The notes under the pieces: generated by a model | Seen by the model: only the letters and a program-made list of their open reading frames with translations | The model's database searches: none | Told to the model about the DNA's origin: nothing | Assembly (NCBI RefSeq): GCF_900103325.1 | Contig: NZ_FMXM01000023.1 | Location: 1 to 64,000, forward strand | Direction: 5' to 3' | DNA: 64,000 nucleotides | DNA from: Mesorhizobium qingshengii | GTDB taxonomy: Bacteria > Pseudomonadota > Alphaproteobacteria > Rhizobiales > Rhizobiaceae | Translations under genes and position numbers: made by a program | Shown here: positions 1 through 8,607 of the stretch, in pieces | How the letters are laid out: each line of letters starts with the position of its first letter | Numbering within the stretch: the stretch's first letter is position 1

Positions 1-264
1 GAGACTTCGTGCAATAGCGCGGATTGCGAGACCCGCCGCGATCCCGCGAGAGATTTCTTCGCGCTCCGCCAGCCCGAGCGCCGAGGCCGCTCTACGCCTT
101 GCTGACGGAGCAATGCCGCCGTGTAAGGATACGATCCGCTGAACGCCGGTCTTGTTCCGGCGGTCCAGTGCCCGCGAGATCGACGAAATGCTCTGACCTT
201 GCTTCCATCGCTCCCAAAGCTCGGCCTTCTGCGCTGACGTAAACCAGATCCGTGACGTCACCAT
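1..264 (-). mobile_element. IS30-family transposase, N-terminal part (cut by window edge)
   Basis: The minus strand from the ATG at 264 is open for 88 codons up to base 1, so the gene continues outside the window. Two helix-turn-helix-like segments are visible: one around WKQGQSISSISRALDR and one around LAEREEISRGIAAGLAIRA, which is the typical N-terminal arrangement of IS30 transposases (substrate-site binding, then the DDE domain, not seen here). A GAGGAGG ribosome-binding site lies 7 bases before the ATG. Whether the element is intact cannot be judged from this window. Confidence 0.8.
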
Positions 265-698
265 GCAACACCTCCTCATCCTCTCAGATTAAGAGTGTTG
301 CGGCGACCTATTGAACCCACCGCCGCATCTCGGCCGTTGAAGTTAGCTCTGTCGCCGCCTTCTAGCGGACATTGCCGGGAACCGCGCCGTAGGTCGCCGT
401 CCTGCCATAAGGGACAATGGATCGCTGTGATTAACGGGCCAAGGCTGTAGGCGTAGCTTGGCAATCAGCTACTCACGCGACTGATCCCAGGCATCCCGGC
501 CAACGAGCACGGCGCGCTTGCGCGCGGATCATCACTACAGCGACCTCCTCGCTTTAAGCTGATCAATTTTTCAATCGAACGCTCGTTTTTAGGATTTCAT
601 TTCTATCTAAGTCTATAAATTCAGTAGACTTTGGATCTAAGGCCCGCGAGTGGGCCGGCAAACGAGGCTGTGACCTCGGTTCAAAAGGATTGAAGCCC
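265..698. promoter_or_regulatory. Gene-free stretch: IS30 flank and sulfonate operon promoter region
   Basis: No convincing gene. The first ~60 bases are the upstream flank of the IS30 transposase and should hold its terminal inverted repeat, which I could not define without the other end. From about 560 to 640 the sequence becomes AT-rich, unlike the surrounding DNA, and probably carries the promoter of the sulfonate operon. A short dyad GGCCC-N6-GGGCC lies at about 640-655. Confidence 0.4.
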
Positions 699-1706
699 AT
701 GCGAAAGCTAATTTCTGCCGCTCTTTTCGGGGTTGCCACAGTGGTCGCTTCGACCGCTGCGCATGCCGATGAGAAGAAAGTCGTCATCGCCTACCAGACC
801 GGAGCCAACCCATACAATCTCGGTATCGCCAATGGTGATATCGCCAAGAAGACCGGCTGGGACATCGAGTTCCGCCGGTTCAATTCCGGCGCCGATATCT
901 TCGCCGCCATCGCATCCGGCGACGTCCAGATCGGCGATGTCGGCTCGAGCCCGTTCGCCGCAGCCGTCAGCAGGGGCATCGACGTCAAGGCGTTCTACAT
1001 CTCGTCGGTCTCTCGTGACGGCGAAGCCCTGGTGGTGCGGCCCGAGATCAAGTCGCCGGCCGACCTGCGGGGCAAGAAGCTCGCCGCGGCACCCGTCTCC
1101 ACTGACCATTACCAGCTTCTCGCTGTGCTGAAGCAGGAAGGCATTTCCGAGAAGGAAACCCAGGTCATTGCCATTCCGCAGCCGGAGATCGTCGCTGCCT
1201 GGAAGCGCGGCGACATTGACGGGGCGTTCGTCTGGGATCCGGCACTGTCCGAGCTCAAGAAGAACGGCAAGGTGCTGCTGACAGCCGGGCAGGTCGCCGA
1301 TCGTGGCGCGCCGACCTTCAGCGCGCTGGTGGTGACCGGCGATTTCGCCAAGGCCAATCCCGACTTCCTCGGTCAGTATGTCCGGCTGATCGACGGCTAC
1401 ACCACGTCCTACCTGACCAACCCGGCCGCCTGGGGACCCGACTCCGATAGCGCCAAGGCGATCGCCAGATTGCAGGGCGGCACTGCAGCCGAGAATTCGG
1501 AACAGCTGAAGACGACGGTGGTTCCGCCGCTCGACGAACAGGTTTCCGAAAAATGGTTGGGCGGCGGCGACAAGAGCGCCGTTGCGAAAATCCTCAAGGA
1601 TACAGCGGGCTTCCTGAAGGGCCAGAAGAAGATCACCGCCATCAAGGACAGTTACGCCGCCGCCGCCGATCCGCAATATGCGGAAGCCGCCAAGGCCTCC
1701 AACTAG
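699..1706 (+). CDS. tauA: Taurine/sulfonate ABC transporter, periplasmic binding protein
   Basis: 335 aa solute-binding protein of the TauA/SsuA/NMT1 family that should capture taurine or a related sulfonate in the periplasm and deliver it to TauBC. Residues 1-23 form a Sec signal peptide ending AHA. The mature start VVIAYQTGANPYN and the segment ASGDVQIGDVGSSP are hallmarks of TauA. I chose the ATG at 699 over the in-frame TTG at 690 because AAAGGAT sits 8 bases upstream and the signal peptide begins there with MRK. It is first in an operon with ABC ATPase, permease, SsuD and FMN reductase. The substrate is inferred from the family. Confidence 0.88.
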   Translation: MRKLISAALFGVATVVASTAAHADEKKVVIAYQTGANPYNLGIANGDIAKKTGWDIEFRRFNSGADIFAAIASGDVQIGDVGSSPFAAAVSRGIDVKAFYISSVSRDGEALVVRPEIKSPADLRGKKLAAAPVSTDHYQLLAVLKQEGISEKETQVIAIPQPEIVAAWKRGDIDGAFVWDPALSELKKNGKVLLTAGQVADRGAPTFSALVVTGDFAKANPDFLGQYVRLIDGYTTSYLTNPAAWGPDSDSAKAIARLQGGTAAENSEQLKTTVVPPLDEQVSEKWLGGGDKSAVAKILKDTAGFLKGQKKITAIKDSYAAAADPQYAEAAKASN

Positions 1707-1773
1707 AAATCCCCGAACGACATTCGGTTCTGGCTGGCGGAAATCCCGCCGGCCAGACCGCCTGGAGGTCTCC

Positions 1774-2568
1774 ATGCTTCGAATTCGCGATGCCAGCGTC
1801 ACCTTTCCAGCCTCGGACGGCCCGGACGTTCATGCGCTCGATCACGTCTCGCTCGACATCGCTCCGGATTCCATTGTCGTCGCCGTTGGAGCTTCGGGAT
1901 GCGGCAAGTCGACATTGCTCAACGCGATCGCCGGCTTCCTGCCGCTCAGCGAGGGTTCGATCACACTGGACGGAAAGGAGATCGTCGCGCCCGGCGGCGA
2001 TCGTGGCGTCGTCTTCCAGAAGGATACCTTGCTGCCATGGGCCAATGTTCTCGACAATGTCGCGCTCGGCCTGAAATACCGGGGCATGTCGCGCGGCGAA
2101 CGCCATGAGCGGTCACGGCGCCTGCTGGAACTGGTCGGGCTTGCCGATTTCGCCGAAAAGCCGCCCTACGAACTGTCCGGCGGCATGCGCCAGCGCGTCG
2201 GCATCGCGCGGGCGCTGGCCACCGATCCGAAGATCCTGTTGATGGACGAACCGTTCGGTGCCCTCGACAGCCTGACGCGAGAGACGATGCAGCAGCTTCT
2301 GGCCTCGGTCTGGGCCAAGACCGGCAAGCAGATCCTGTTCATCACCCATTCGATCGAGGAAGCCCTGATGCTCGGCACGACCATCGTTGTGATGTCGCCC
2401 CGGCCAGGCCGAATCGTCGCCCGGTTCGACGCCGACTTCGTTCGCGACTTCGCTGAGAGAGGCGACATCGGGCCGATCCAGTCGCACCCGCGTTTCATCG
2501 AGCTGCGGCAGGAAATTCGCTCGCTCATCCACCAGCCGGAAGGCGCCCGCACAGGAACCTTGCAATGA
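1774..2568 (+). CDS. tauB: Taurine/sulfonate ABC transporter, ATP-binding protein
   Basis: 264 aa nucleotide-binding subunit that powers sulfonate import. It has Walker A GASGCGKST at residues 39-47, the Q-loop FQKDTLLPW, signature LSGGMRQRV, Walker B ILLMDEPFGALD and the switch His in ITHS. FGALDxxTR and the nitrate/sulfonate-type tail match TauB/SsuB. Start at ATG 1774 is supported by GGAGG 6 bases upstream; longer in-frame extensions lack a ribosome site. Its stop overlaps the start of tauC (ATGA), which implies translational coupling. Confidence 0.9.
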   Translation: MLRIRDASVTFPASDGPDVHALDHVSLDIAPDSIVVAVGASGCGKSTLLNAIAGFLPLSEGSITLDGKEIVAPGGDRGVVFQKDTLLPWANVLDNVALGLKYRGMSRGERHERSRRLLELVGLADFAEKPPYELSGGMRQRVGIARALATDPKILLMDEPFGALDSLTRETMQQLLASVWAKTGKQILFITHSIEEALMLGTTIVVMSPRPGRIVARFDADFVRDFAERGDIGPIQSHPRFIELRQEIRSLIHQPEGARTGTLQ

Positions 2569-3413
2569 CGCTTGCCGCCAATTCCGCAACTTCATTCCCT
2601 TCTTCGACGGCTCAGCGCGCGCCGTCGCCTCGGCCGCGTCGATCCGCATCGACCAGCACGCTCGGCATCAGCCTGATCACGCTGGCTGCGCTGATCGCGT
2701 TGTGGTTCCTCGCTGCGCATTTCGAATGGGCGTCGCCGCTTTTCCTGCCGTCGCCGGGCGAAGTCCTGACCCAGTTCAGCGCCGTCTGGGCCGACGGCTA
2801 TGCCAACGGCACGTTGCTTGACCACACGCTCGCCAGCCTTACCCGGATCGCTGCGGCGCTCGGCGTCGGCATTTTCCTGGGCATTCCGCTCGGCCTGTTG
2901 ATGGGGCTCAATCGCTGGGTCAAGGGCATCTTCAGCGTTCCGATCGATCTCTACTGGGGCTTGCCGCCGCTCGCCTACCTGCCGCTGCTGATCATCTGGC
3001 TGGGCATCGGCGAGACCTCCAAGATAGTGCTCCTGTCGCTGTCGACCTTTGCGCCGATCTGCTTTGCAGCACAGGCGGGCGTCCGGTCAGTGCCCGCTGA
3101 ACGGATCAATGCCGCGCTGTCGCTTGGCGCCAGCCGGCTGCAACTGTTCACGAGCATCATCCTGCCGTCCGCATTGCCGGAAATCATGACCGGCCTGAAG
3201 ATTGCCATTGGCGCCGGACTGTCGACGCTGGTCGCGGCCGAGCTGATCGCCGCCCAGTCGGGCCTTGGCTACATGATCATGTCGGCCGCCAATTTCCTCG
3301 CCACGGATGTCGTCTTCGTCGGCCTGATCGTCATCGCCATCCTTGCCTTCGCCTTCACCAGCGGCATGCGCTGGCTGGAGCACCGCCTCATCCCCTGGAA
3401 GGGCAAGATCTGA
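2565..3413 (+). CDS. tauC: Taurine/sulfonate ABC transporter, permease
   Basis: 282 aa inner-membrane permease of the BPD_transp_1 family with about six transmembrane segments. The cytoplasmic EAA-type loop reads AALSLGASRLQLFTSIILP and docks on the ATPase. A Ser/Pro/Arg-rich N-terminal tail of about 30 residues precedes the first membrane helix at roughly 32-50. It starts inside the tauB stop codon, so the two are coupled. With tauA and tauB it forms a complete importer. Confidence 0.9.
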   Translation: MTLAANSATSFPSSTAQRAPSPRPRRSASTSTLGISLITLAALIALWFLAAHFEWASPLFLPSPGEVLTQFSAVWADGYANGTLLDHTLASLTRIAAALGVGIFLGIPLGLLMGLNRWVKGIFSVPIDLYWGLPPLAYLPLLIIWLGIGETSKIVLLSLSTFAPICFAAQAGVRSVPAERINAALSLGASRLQLFTSIILPSALPEIMTGLKIAIGAGLSTLVAAELIAAQSGLGYMIMSAANFLATDVVFVGLIVIAILAFAFTSGMRWLEHRLIPWKGKI

Positions 3414-3459
3414 CGATTGCCCGCCCACACACTTCCGTATCGCTGAAAGGAACAATCCG

Positions 3460-4614
3460 ATGTCCAGCAACAACCATCCCCTCGACCTCTACTGGTACCT
3501 GCCGACCCATGGCGATGGACCGTATCTCGGCACGGACGAGCGGCACCGCCCGGCAACCTTCGGATATCTCAGGGAGATCACCCAGGCCGCCGACCGGCTT
3601 GGCTTCAAGGGCGTGCTCTTGCCCACGGGAACGCGATGCGAGGACGCCTGGATCGTGGCGGCCGGGCTGATCCCTCTTACCGAACGGCTGAGGTTCCTCG
3701 TCGCGCTTAGGCCGGGCAGCGGAACACCGGCCCTGTTTGCGCGTCATGCTGCCACGCTCGACCGCATTTCCGGTGGCCGTGTCCTGCTCAATGTCGTCAC
3801 CGGTGCCGACCCGGCCGATCTCGCCGGCGACGGCAACAAACTCAGCCATGGCGAACGTTACGCGCAGACCGACGAGTTCCTGACCATCTGGCGACGTATC
3901 CTTTCGGGTGAGCCGGCGGACTTCGAGGGCAAGTACCTCTCCGCCCACGGCACCGACATTTCCTTCCCGCCGGTTCAGCAGCCGCATCCGCCTCTCTGGT
4001 TCGGAGGCTCTTCGGACGCCGGCATCGCCATCGCCGCAAAGCACGTGGACACCTATCTGAGCTGGGGTGAACCGGTGGACCAGCTTGCAGAAAAGATCGG
4101 CCGCGTCAGGGTGGCCGCGACGGCGCAAGGCCGGACAATGCGCTTCGGCCTTCGCATACATCTGATCGTCCGCGAAACGGAGGAGGCGGCCTGGGCCGCA
4201 GCCGACCGGCTGATCAGCCACGTCACCGACGACCTTGTCGCCGAAGCCCAGAACGGGTTTGTCAACATCTCGGAGTCCGTTGGCCAAAAGCGCATGTCGG
4301 CGCTTCACCAGGGCCGGCGCGATCGGCTGGTCGTGGGTCCGAATCTGTGGGCAGGGCCCGGGCTGGTGCGCGGCGGCGCGGGAACGGCGCTGGTCGGCAA
4401 TCCCGAAAATGTTGCCGCGCGGATTCGCGAGTATCAGGACATCGGCATCGAAACGATCATCGCGTCGGGCTATCCACACCTGGAAGAGGCGTTCAACGTC
4501 GCTGAACTGCTTTTCCCCAAACTCGGACTGAGCGGTGAAGCCGCACCTGCGGAGCGCAGCTGGGACGTGGAGTTCGGGCGGGTGCGATCGAAAGTCGCCG
4601 CATCCGCTTCGTGA
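3460..4614 (+). CDS. ssuD: FMNH2-dependent alkanesulfonate monooxygenase
   Basis: 384 aa bacterial-luciferase-family enzyme that uses FMNH2 and O2 to cleave the C-S bond of alkanesulfonates, giving an aldehyde and sulfite. Nearly every SsuD landmark is present: WYLPTHGDG near the start, TGTRCEDAW with the conserved Cys at 60, LNVVTGADP, WFGGSSD, LRIHLIVRE and NLWAGPGLVRGGAGTALVG. Start ATG 3460 has GAAAGGA upstream. It lies downstream of tauABC and upstream of the reductase that should supply FMNH2. It is SsuD, not the 2-oxoglutarate-dependent TauD, so the operon pairs a TauABC-like importer with SsuD chemistry. Confidence 0.93.
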   Translation: MSSNNHPLDLYWYLPTHGDGPYLGTDERHRPATFGYLREITQAADRLGFKGVLLPTGTRCEDAWIVAAGLIPLTERLRFLVALRPGSGTPALFARHAATLDRISGGRVLLNVVTGADPADLAGDGNKLSHGERYAQTDEFLTIWRRILSGEPADFEGKYLSAHGTDISFPPVQQPHPPLWFGGSSDAGIAIAAKHVDTYLSWGEPVDQLAEKIGRVRVAATAQGRTMRFGLRIHLIVRETEEAAWAAADRLISHVTDDLVAEAQNGFVNISESVGQKRMSALHQGRRDRLVVGPNLWAGPGLVRGGAGTALVGNPENVAARIREYQDIGIETIIASGYPHLEEAFNVAELLFPKLGLSGEAAPAERSWDVEFGRVRSKVAASAS

Positions 4615-4669
4615 CGTCCTGCAGACAACAACAGGGCCGACAACAAACAGGAATAGAAGGGAGGCTACG

Positions 4670-5308
4670 ATGTCTGGACCAACGGTCGTAGGTTTTTCCG
4701 GCAACATCACCCGGCCGTCAAAGACATATGCCTTCGTCGAGCACATCGTCAGAGATGTTGCGCGCCGCAATGGACTGTCGGCCAACGTCTACGACATCGC
4801 GGACCTCGGCGCTTCCTTTCCTGCGGCAAGGCGCGCGCATGATCTCGAGGCTACAGCGAGAGACATCCTCGAACGGATCATATCGGCGGATGTACTCGTC
4901 GTTGGATCGCCAACCTACAAGGGCAGCTATACCGGGCTGTTCAAGCATTTCTTCGACCTGGTCGATCCCGCCGCGTTGCGCGGCAAGCCGGTTCTGCTGA
5001 CGGCTACGGGCGGCGGAGATCGGCATGCCCTCATCGTCGAGCACCAGCTTCGTCCGCTGTTCGGCTTCTTCGAGGCATTCACCTTGCCGACCGCGGTCTA
5101 TGCCGTCGACCGCGACTTCGTCGAAGGCATCCCCGCCTCGCAGTCGATCCTCGATCGGTTGGCGCAGGCTGTCGGTGAGGCGAGTGTAGTGCTATCCAGC
5201 ACAAGCAAGCACCTATTGCCGCTGAATAGCATTGGTCCTGGCGGTGGTACCGAGTCATTTGCCAGCATCAGCCTTAAACCAGCCGTTTCTATTGCTGTTA
5301 CTGAATAG
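4670..5308 (+). CDS. msuE: NAD(P)H-dependent FMN reductase (MsuE/SsuE type)
   Basis: 212 aa flavodoxin-fold reductase that should provide reduced FMN to the SsuD monooxygenase. The N-terminal phosphate-binding loop FSGNITRPSKT, the GSPTYKGSYTGLFKHFFDL segment and TATGGGDRHALIVEHQLRPLF are typical of the MsuE/SsuE subfamily. AGGGAGG lies just upstream of ATG 4670. It closes the sulfonate operon 55 bases after ssuD. Confidence 0.88.
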   Translation: MSGPTVVGFSGNITRPSKTYAFVEHIVRDVARRNGLSANVYDIADLGASFPAARRAHDLEATARDILERIISADVLVVGSPTYKGSYTGLFKHFFDLVDPAALRGKPVLLTATGGGDRHALIVEHQLRPLFGFFEAFTLPTAVYAVDRDFVEGIPASQSILDRLAQAVGEASVVLSSTSKHLLPLNSIGPGGGTESFASISLKPAVSIAVTE

Positions 5309-5543
5309 CTGTCTTCCGCCGCATGTCGGCTGTAAAACCCAGTCCTGCCAACTACTGAAAGCAGACACTAAGCGGCGGCCACGCCGGAGGTCGCAGTTGC
5401 GCCCGATTTCGGTCATAGAAGTCATCGCGGCGCGCGCCTATAAGCAGACGCACCCGCGACGATGTTTCGTAATCTGTACGCCGATATCTGAGGGTAGGTC
5501 CGTCACTCCTATCCCGTTCAAGAGCGGAATCTTACTTTCGGCA

Positions 5544-6530
5544 TCACGGATGAAAATCGCCAAGAACGATTTTGCCGAACACACCGCCGGCTTCCATGCG
5601 ACGATGGGCATCCGAGGTTGCCGAGAGCGGATACGTTGCTCCAACGAGGGGATGAAGTTCTTTGCCCATCATCGGCAGCACCTGGTCCCTGAACCGCCGG
5701 ATCATCTTTCTCTTCTCTGCCCGAGATCTGGATTTCATGACCGTCCCCAGCAGTTGCAGATGGTTGTGAAGAACGGTACCGAGGGGAATGATGGCATTGT
5801 CATCACGCCCCAACAGGCCGACCTGAACAAGCCGACCGCCAGGCGCAAGACTTCTGATGTTACGGGCCAAGTAGGACCCGCCGACAAAGTCGATGATCAG
5901 GTCCACACCGCGTGAGGCTGTCACGTCAATGATCTCTGCCTCAAAGTCGACCTGCCTGTAATCAAAAACGGCATCCGCGCCGAGTGCCAGTACCCTTTCG
6001 ATGTTGTTTCCAGACGCAGTGGCCAGCACTGTCGCGCCCTGAGCCTTTGCAAGTTGGACCGCAGCCGATCCGATGCCGCCTGCAGCAGCATGGACGAGAA
6101 CGAGTTCGCCCTTCGCGATTCCTCCGAGATTTGCCAGCGCTTCCCAGGCTGTCACGAAGCTTTCCATGACTGCGGCGGCGTCGGTGAAGGACATGCCGGA
6201 TGGAATGACAGTCGCCATGCCGCTGTCGAGGCGCGCATACTGGGCATAGGCGCCGCCGCCGACAATCCCCATGACACTGTCGCCAACGGCATAGTCGCTG
6301 ACTGCGTTTCCGACGGCTATCACTTCTCCCGCGACCTCAAGGCCCAGAATGCTACTATCGCCGTAAGTCCGAGAACCGTAGACACCTTCGCGTTGAAGAA
6401 GGTCAGCGCGGTTGACACCTGCCGCCATGACCTTCACCAGGAGGTCGTCGGGACGCACTTCGGGCATAGGGACGTCGGCAAGTCGCATTACATCGGCGCT
6501 TCCGAAGTCATCGAAGATGATCGCTTTCAT
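5544..6530 (-). CDS. Zinc-independent quinone oxidoreductase (MDR superfamily, PIG3-like)
   Basis: 328 aa NAD(P)H-dependent oxidoreductase of the medium-chain family. It has the N-terminal GroES-like domain (residues 1 to about 120; AGVNRADLLQREGVY) and a Rossmann domain with VLVHAAAGGIGSAAVQLAKAQGA. The structural-zinc cysteines of true alcohol dehydrogenases are absent, so a quinone or enone reductase role fits. AAGGAG lies before ATG 6530. It is 10 bases downstream of the SRPBCC-like gene, forming a two-gene operon divergent from a LysR regulator that probably controls both. Confidence 0.85.
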   Translation of the reverse strand: MKAIIFDDFGSADVMRLADVPMPEVRPDDLLVKVMAAGVNRADLLQREGVYGSRTYGDSSILGLEVAGEVIAVGNAVSDYAVGDSVMGIVGGGAYAQYARLDSGMATVIPSGMSFTDAAAVMESFVTAWEALANLGGIAKGELVLVHAAAGGIGSAAVQLAKAQGATVLATASGNNIERVLALGADAVFDYRQVDFEAEIIDVTASRGVDLIIDFVGGSYLARNIRSLAPGGRLVQVGLLGRDDNAIIPLGTVLHNHLQLLGTVMKSRSRAEKRKMIRRFRDQVLPMMGKELHPLVGATYPLSATSDAHRRMEAGGVFGKIVLGDFHP

Positions 6531-6541
6531 CGCAAGGCTCC

Positions 6542-7078
6542 TTACTTCGAAAGCGCGCGCCGGGCGATGCTGGCAGCAAACAGCGGAGTTTCGCGACGGT
6601 TGTGGTCTCCGCCTGCCGTCTGACGGGCTGCGGCGGCGTCTTCGTAGGTGACCCCATGGTTTTGGATGAAGGTCATGAACGCATCCGTCGGATGGGCTGT
6701 GACCTTGTTGGTGTAGCGCGACCTGCGGTCGTCAATCTTCTCAACAGAGAGTTCCCAGACGACATTGACCTGGGTCCTGCCATTGGCAGTGAATACATCC
6801 GAGATTGAGTTCATCCGGCAATAGGTTGGTTCGGCGACCTCGGCGACATAGTGCTGCACCACGAGGCCCGAGCCGATCTGTTCGACATTGATCGACATAC
6901 GACGGCCGTCGTCCGTCCAGGTGACGCCCGCTGCAATGTGGTCGGGCGGGCAGCAGCGAAGATATTCCGCTTCTGGCAAGTTGAAGAGCCAATCGGCGAT
7001 GTCGATCTTCTCGAGCGGAACGTCGATCTCTGCGGAATAGGCGGACTGTGAGAGGAGTGAATCGAGGACCTTGACCAT
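6542..7078 (-). CDS. SRPBCC-like hypothetical protein
   Basis: 178 aa soluble protein without signal peptide. Alternating beta strands and the ligand-binding style of segments such as SGLVVQHYVAEVAEP and VVWELSVEKIDDRRSRYTN suggest a START/Bet v1-like (SRPBCC) fold, but I recognise no diagnostic motif. It is the first gene of the operon with the quinone oxidoreductase and is divergent from a LysR-type gene, so it may bind the substrate or product of that enzyme. Confidence 0.6.
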   Translation of the reverse strand: MVKVLDSLLSQSAYSAEIDVPLEKIDIADWLFNLPEAEYLRCCPPDHIAAGVTWTDDGRRMSINVEQIGSGLVVQHYVAEVAEPTYCRMNSISDVFTANGRTQVNVVWELSVEKIDDRRSRYTNKVTAHPTDAFMTFIQNHGVTYEDAAAARQTAGGDHNRRETPLFAASIARRALSK

Positions 7079-7196
7079 GGGAGTGTTCCTTGTGTTTGGT
7101 GAGCAAAACTGCCCGTTGACGAGAAGGAATGTGCTCCTGATGACCTTGGATGATAACCAACTGAATGGGCGGAACGGTTTTGCGTCGTAGGCAAAG

Positions 7197-8111
7197 ATGA
7201 GGGACCCACGCTTCGCCGAACATCTGGCGGTTTATGTCGACGTCGTCCGCGCGGGCAGCTTTTCGGCTGCGTCTCGGCGTCGGGCTGTCACTCCCTCGGC
7301 TATCGTTCGACAGATCGATGCGCTCGAGCAGGACCTGGGAGTCCCACTCCTTGTCCGCTCGACAAGGGCACTGTCGTTAACGGACGCGGGGCGTCATCTC
7401 TTCGAGCGCGCCCAGCGCTTGCTCGATGAACTGGCCGATACGCATGCCGAGGTGGCAGCTTTCGATGGCGAGGTCAGCGGCACATTGCGGCTCGCTTGCT
7501 TCCCGACCTTCGGAAAACGATATGTCATTCCTGTTCTGGCATCGCTTGCACAGCAATACCCAAGTTTGCATGTAGAGCTGGACTTGACCGAACGGCTGGC
7601 CGACCCGGTCGCGGAGCGCCTTGATTTAGTGGTGAGAATGGGGGAGCTATCGGACAGCACGCTGATCGCAACCAAACTGGCACCTCACGATCGCATCCTC
7701 GTGGCAAGTCCTGCATATCTTGAGCAGCACGGCGTGCCGGAAAGCGAAGCCGCGCTTCGCAATCATCGCCTTCTCGATAAGCTCCATGGCAACGATCTTC
7801 TTGGGTGGTCTTCGATTCTCGGCGCGCCGACAGGGGAGACCTGTGAGCACGTTGTCTTCCGGTCGGACGATTTTGAAGCGCTGAACGGGGCTGCGCTGGC
7901 CGGGATGGGCGTTGCGTTCCTCCCAAGCTGGGTATCGGGACCTTCAGTAAAGGCGGGTGATCTTGTACGCCTGACGATATCGAGGGAGAGGTGGAATGAG
8001 AGGCCTTCGGGAATCTATCTCCTGCGCGCCCTCCCGGCGCCACCCGCGAAAGTCAAGGCATTCACGCAAGCGCTGAAAGATCACGTGGGAACCCCACCTT
8101 GCTGGAGCTGA
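7197..8111 (+). CDS. LysR-family transcriptional regulator
   Basis: 304 aa activator/repressor with an N-terminal winged helix-turn-helix (residues about 5-65; FVYVDVVRAGSFSAAS-type pattern, SAIVRQIDALEQDLGVPLLVRSTR) and a periplasmic-binding-protein-like effector domain (about 90-295). It belongs to the CrgA-like branch, which often controls an adjacent divergent oxidoreductase gene. The 118-base gap to the minus-strand operon (7079-7196) should contain the shared promoter and LysR site. Confidence 0.88.
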   Translation: MRDPRFAEHLAVYVDVVRAGSFSAASRRRAVTPSAIVRQIDALEQDLGVPLLVRSTRALSLTDAGRHLFERAQRLLDELADTHAEVAAFDGEVSGTLRLACFPTFGKRYVIPVLASLAQQYPSLHVELDLTERLADPVAERLDLVVRMGELSDSTLIATKLAPHDRILVASPAYLEQHGVPESEAALRNHRLLDKLHGNDLLGWSSILGAPTGETCEHVVFRSDDFEALNGAALAGMGVAFLPSWVSGPSVKAGDLVRLTISRERWNERPSGIYLLRALPAPPAKVKAFTQALKDHVGTPPCWS

Positions 8112-8607
8112 GAAGCGTGAACGAGAAAAGCTAATTGGCCTGCTGCCACATCAATTAAAGCACCGATGTATGCGGCATTTGCAATCGGGCAGCGATGGGA
8201 TGCAGGTACTAGATGCTAAAAGATTTCGATAGCTGGACCAAGGTCTCAGACCTACCGGAGGGCACAGCGGCTTCGGCAGATAAGCTATTCAAAGCGATCA
8301 ACGCAGCGTTCATGCTCACTCAGACGTGCGCGAGGCGGCGATTATCAGAACTTTCATGCGCATGCCTAACTGCGGACGGTTGTTTGGATAGCAGCGAATG
8401 GCAGTTTCCCGCGTACCATGTCCATTAACTCGCTAGATGCTTCGCTAGGCATTAGCGTTGGAAATGGGCCGACAGACGACTTTACATGCCGACACCACGT
8501 ATGTCCGCTTCTCGCGAAATCACCGGAGCAGCGGACTGGCCGTCAACGGCCTCATCTCGGCCATCGGCGGCAGCCAGTTGATTAAGCTTTGTGAAACGGC
8601 AATTGCA
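8112..8607. other. Gene-poor stretch between LysR and VpsF-like genes
   Basis: No confident gene. A 71-codon frame at 8213-8428 (starting MLKDFDSW) is open but has no recognisable family and weak signals. Base composition is lower in GC than the neighbouring genes, as in decayed or foreign DNA. It separates a metabolic operon from an exopolysaccharide locus and may be an old junction. Confidence 0.35.

Noticed and set aside
276..464. 62-codon minus-strand frame next to the IS30 gene
   Set aside because: No family, no ribosome site, and it lies in the element flank.
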